Below are positions 62,456 to 63,276 of a stretch of DNA of 63,276 bases, in pieces. Each line of letters begins with the position of its first letter. Within the stretch, counting starts at the first letter, position 1. Source of the DNA: an uncultured Bacteroides sp. (GTDB lineage Bacteria; Bacteroidota; Bacteroidia; Bacteroidales; Bacteroidaceae); the NCBI RefSeq assembly GCF_949298305.1, contig NZ_CASFWU010000007.1, positions 1-63,276 on the forward strand, read 5' to 3'. Under the pieces are notes generated by a model. It worked only from the letters and a program-made list of their open reading frames with translations, had not been told where the DNA came from and ran no database searches. A program made the position numbers and the translations under genes.

Positions 62456-63079
62456 ATGTCTCTCTATTTGCGACATACTGTAGGCACCTGCTTGTGGGGT
62501 GTGTGGCGGATGGACGAGACGCCCGATGCCCTGCGCGCCCAACTTCCGCTTGCTCTCTGCAAAGAGGCCGACCGCCGTTTCTCCGCTCCTCACCGCCGTC
62601 AGGAATGGCTTTCTGTGCGTCTGTTGTTGCAGACCCTGCTGGGCGCACCGGCCGAGATTACCTATCTGTCATCTGGCAAACCTGTTCTGACCGACGGCTC
62701 TTGCCATATCAGCATTTCTCATACCCGTGGATATGTGGCTGTCATTTTAGGTGAAAAGCCCGTTGGCATCGATATTGAGCAATACGGGCAGCGGGTACAT
62801 CGGGTGGCTTCCAAGTTCATGCGCCCCGATGAGATTCCGGCTTCTTATTTAGGCGATAATACGTGGAGTCTTCTGCTTCATTGGTCAGCTAAGGAGGTTA
62901 TGTTCAAATGTCTGGATACGTCTGAAGTCGATTTTAAAGCACATTTTCGTATCCTGCCTTTTATTCCACAGGATAGAGGTGAGTTTTGGGCTAGTGAGTG
63001 CCGTACTCCACAATGTCGTAGGTTTCATATTCGTTATCTGCTAGACTCTGATTTTGTGCTTACTTGGTATGCTCTATAA
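62456..63079 (+). CDS. 4'-phosphopantetheinyl transferase superfamily protein
   Basis: A 207-residue Sfp-like enzyme that moves phosphopantetheine from CoA onto a carrier protein. The metal and CoA motif GIDIE has Asp106 and Glu108, and WSAKEVMFK has Glu147. The gene starts 7 bases after the gldE stop, so it is cotranscribed. The carrier is unknown; fatty acid ACP normally uses AcpS, so this one may serve another carrier. Confidence 0.88.
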   Translation: MSLYLRHTVGTCLWGVWRMDETPDALRAQLPLALCKEADRRFSAPHRRQEWLSVRLLLQTLLGAPAEITYLSSGKPVLTDGSCHISISHTRGYVAVILGEKPVGIDIEQYGQRVHRVASKFMRPDEIPASYLGDNTWSLLLHWSAKEVMFKCLDTSEVDFKAHFRILPFIPQDRGEFWASECRTPQCRRFHIRYLLDSDFVLTWYAL

Positions 63080-63276
63080 TGTCGTTTATTATTTTTTTGC
63101 TCCCTTTTTTTGATTCCAACCGGAAAATTGATATCTTTCTTCATTAGTGTCCCGTTAAAATCGGGACAAATTAATATTAACCTATTGGCGGAATTAATTT
63201 GAATTGATAATATGTTTGGAAAGTTGCGCATATCGCTGATTTTTATTAACTTAGTGCTATCCGAATCATTAAGTTT
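63080..63276. other. Right end, intergenic
   Basis: An inverted repeat TGTCCCG (63148-63154) and CGGGACA (63162-63168) with loop TTAAAAT, followed by A/T-rich DNA. No gene is seen before the window ends. The hairpin may end the mutY-ssb-gldE block, or belong to an element beyond the window. Confidence 0.5.

Overview
This 63.3 kb window reads as chromosome of a gut-type member of the Bacteroidales, most like Bacteroides or Phocaeicola. The reasons are the paired SusC/SusD outer-membrane system with a hybrid two-component sensor, a six-gene Nqr sodium pump, GldE, FloA/NfeD, several Bacteroides-type promoters (TAnnTTTG at -7 with a loose TTTG at -33), A-rich start regions instead of strong Shine-Dalgarno sites, and Bacteroidetes-only families (DUF6452, DUF6048, DUF4199, DUF5686). 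No phage, conjugative element, transposase, rRNA or CRISPR array is visible. The ends are ordinary intergenic DNA, so no gene is cut by the window.

Layout. 0.7-4.8 kb (minus): a TPR/PD40-type protein, NfeD, flotillin FloA and a nucleoside phosphorylase. 4.9-6.2 kb (plus): a TtcA-like tRNA thiolase and a DUF486 membrane protein. 6.4-10.8 kb (minus): ApbE, MntP, two envelope proteins (DUF6048, DUF6452), a GT2 transferase and a DUF4199 protein. 10.97-11.2 kb (plus): a small SRP RNA followed at once by tRNA-Thr(UGU) and a terminator. 11.6-13.9 kb (minus): ECF sigma factor, membrane anti-sigma candidate and membrane metallophosphoesterase. 14-27.8 kb: glycerate kinase, small porin, UDP-GlcNAc 2-epimerase, TRIC channel, M16 peptidase, a carboxyltransferase with a biotin-like domain that lacks the biotin lysine, a GT2 transferase, an Omp85 barrel and a secreted C1B peptidase. 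29-35 kb: nqrABCDEF. 35.3-43.4 kb: DUF5686 protein, RarA, hydroxyacid dehydrogenase, ROK regulator and iron alcohol dehydrogenase. 43.4-56.8 kb: a compact polysaccharide utilization locus (HTCS, SusC, SusD, GH29, sulfatase). 56.9-63.1 kb: RNase G, HU, MutY, SSB, GldE and a phosphopantetheinyl transferase.

How the genes connect. ApbE is the expected flavin transferase for NqrB and NqrC, whose threonine motifs are both intact. The utilization locus predicts a sulfated, alpha-fucosylated glycan: HTCS senses it, SusC/SusD import it, and GH29 plus a serine-type sulfatase trim it. MutY, SSB, GldE and the transferase form a tight co-directional block.

The least explained material is intergenic. A tandem repeat with exact 22-base spacing (core GCTTGCATGG) occurs at three loci. 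At two of them it lies beyond a GGCACGGA/TCCGTGCC hairpin at the 3' end of a minus-strand gene. Two unrelated repeats with the same 22-base period occur at 35.1 and 47.7 kb. A separate structured element with compensatory changes in its hairpin occurs twice, at 55.0 and 60.4 kb. All calls come from reading the sequence; no database search was possible.
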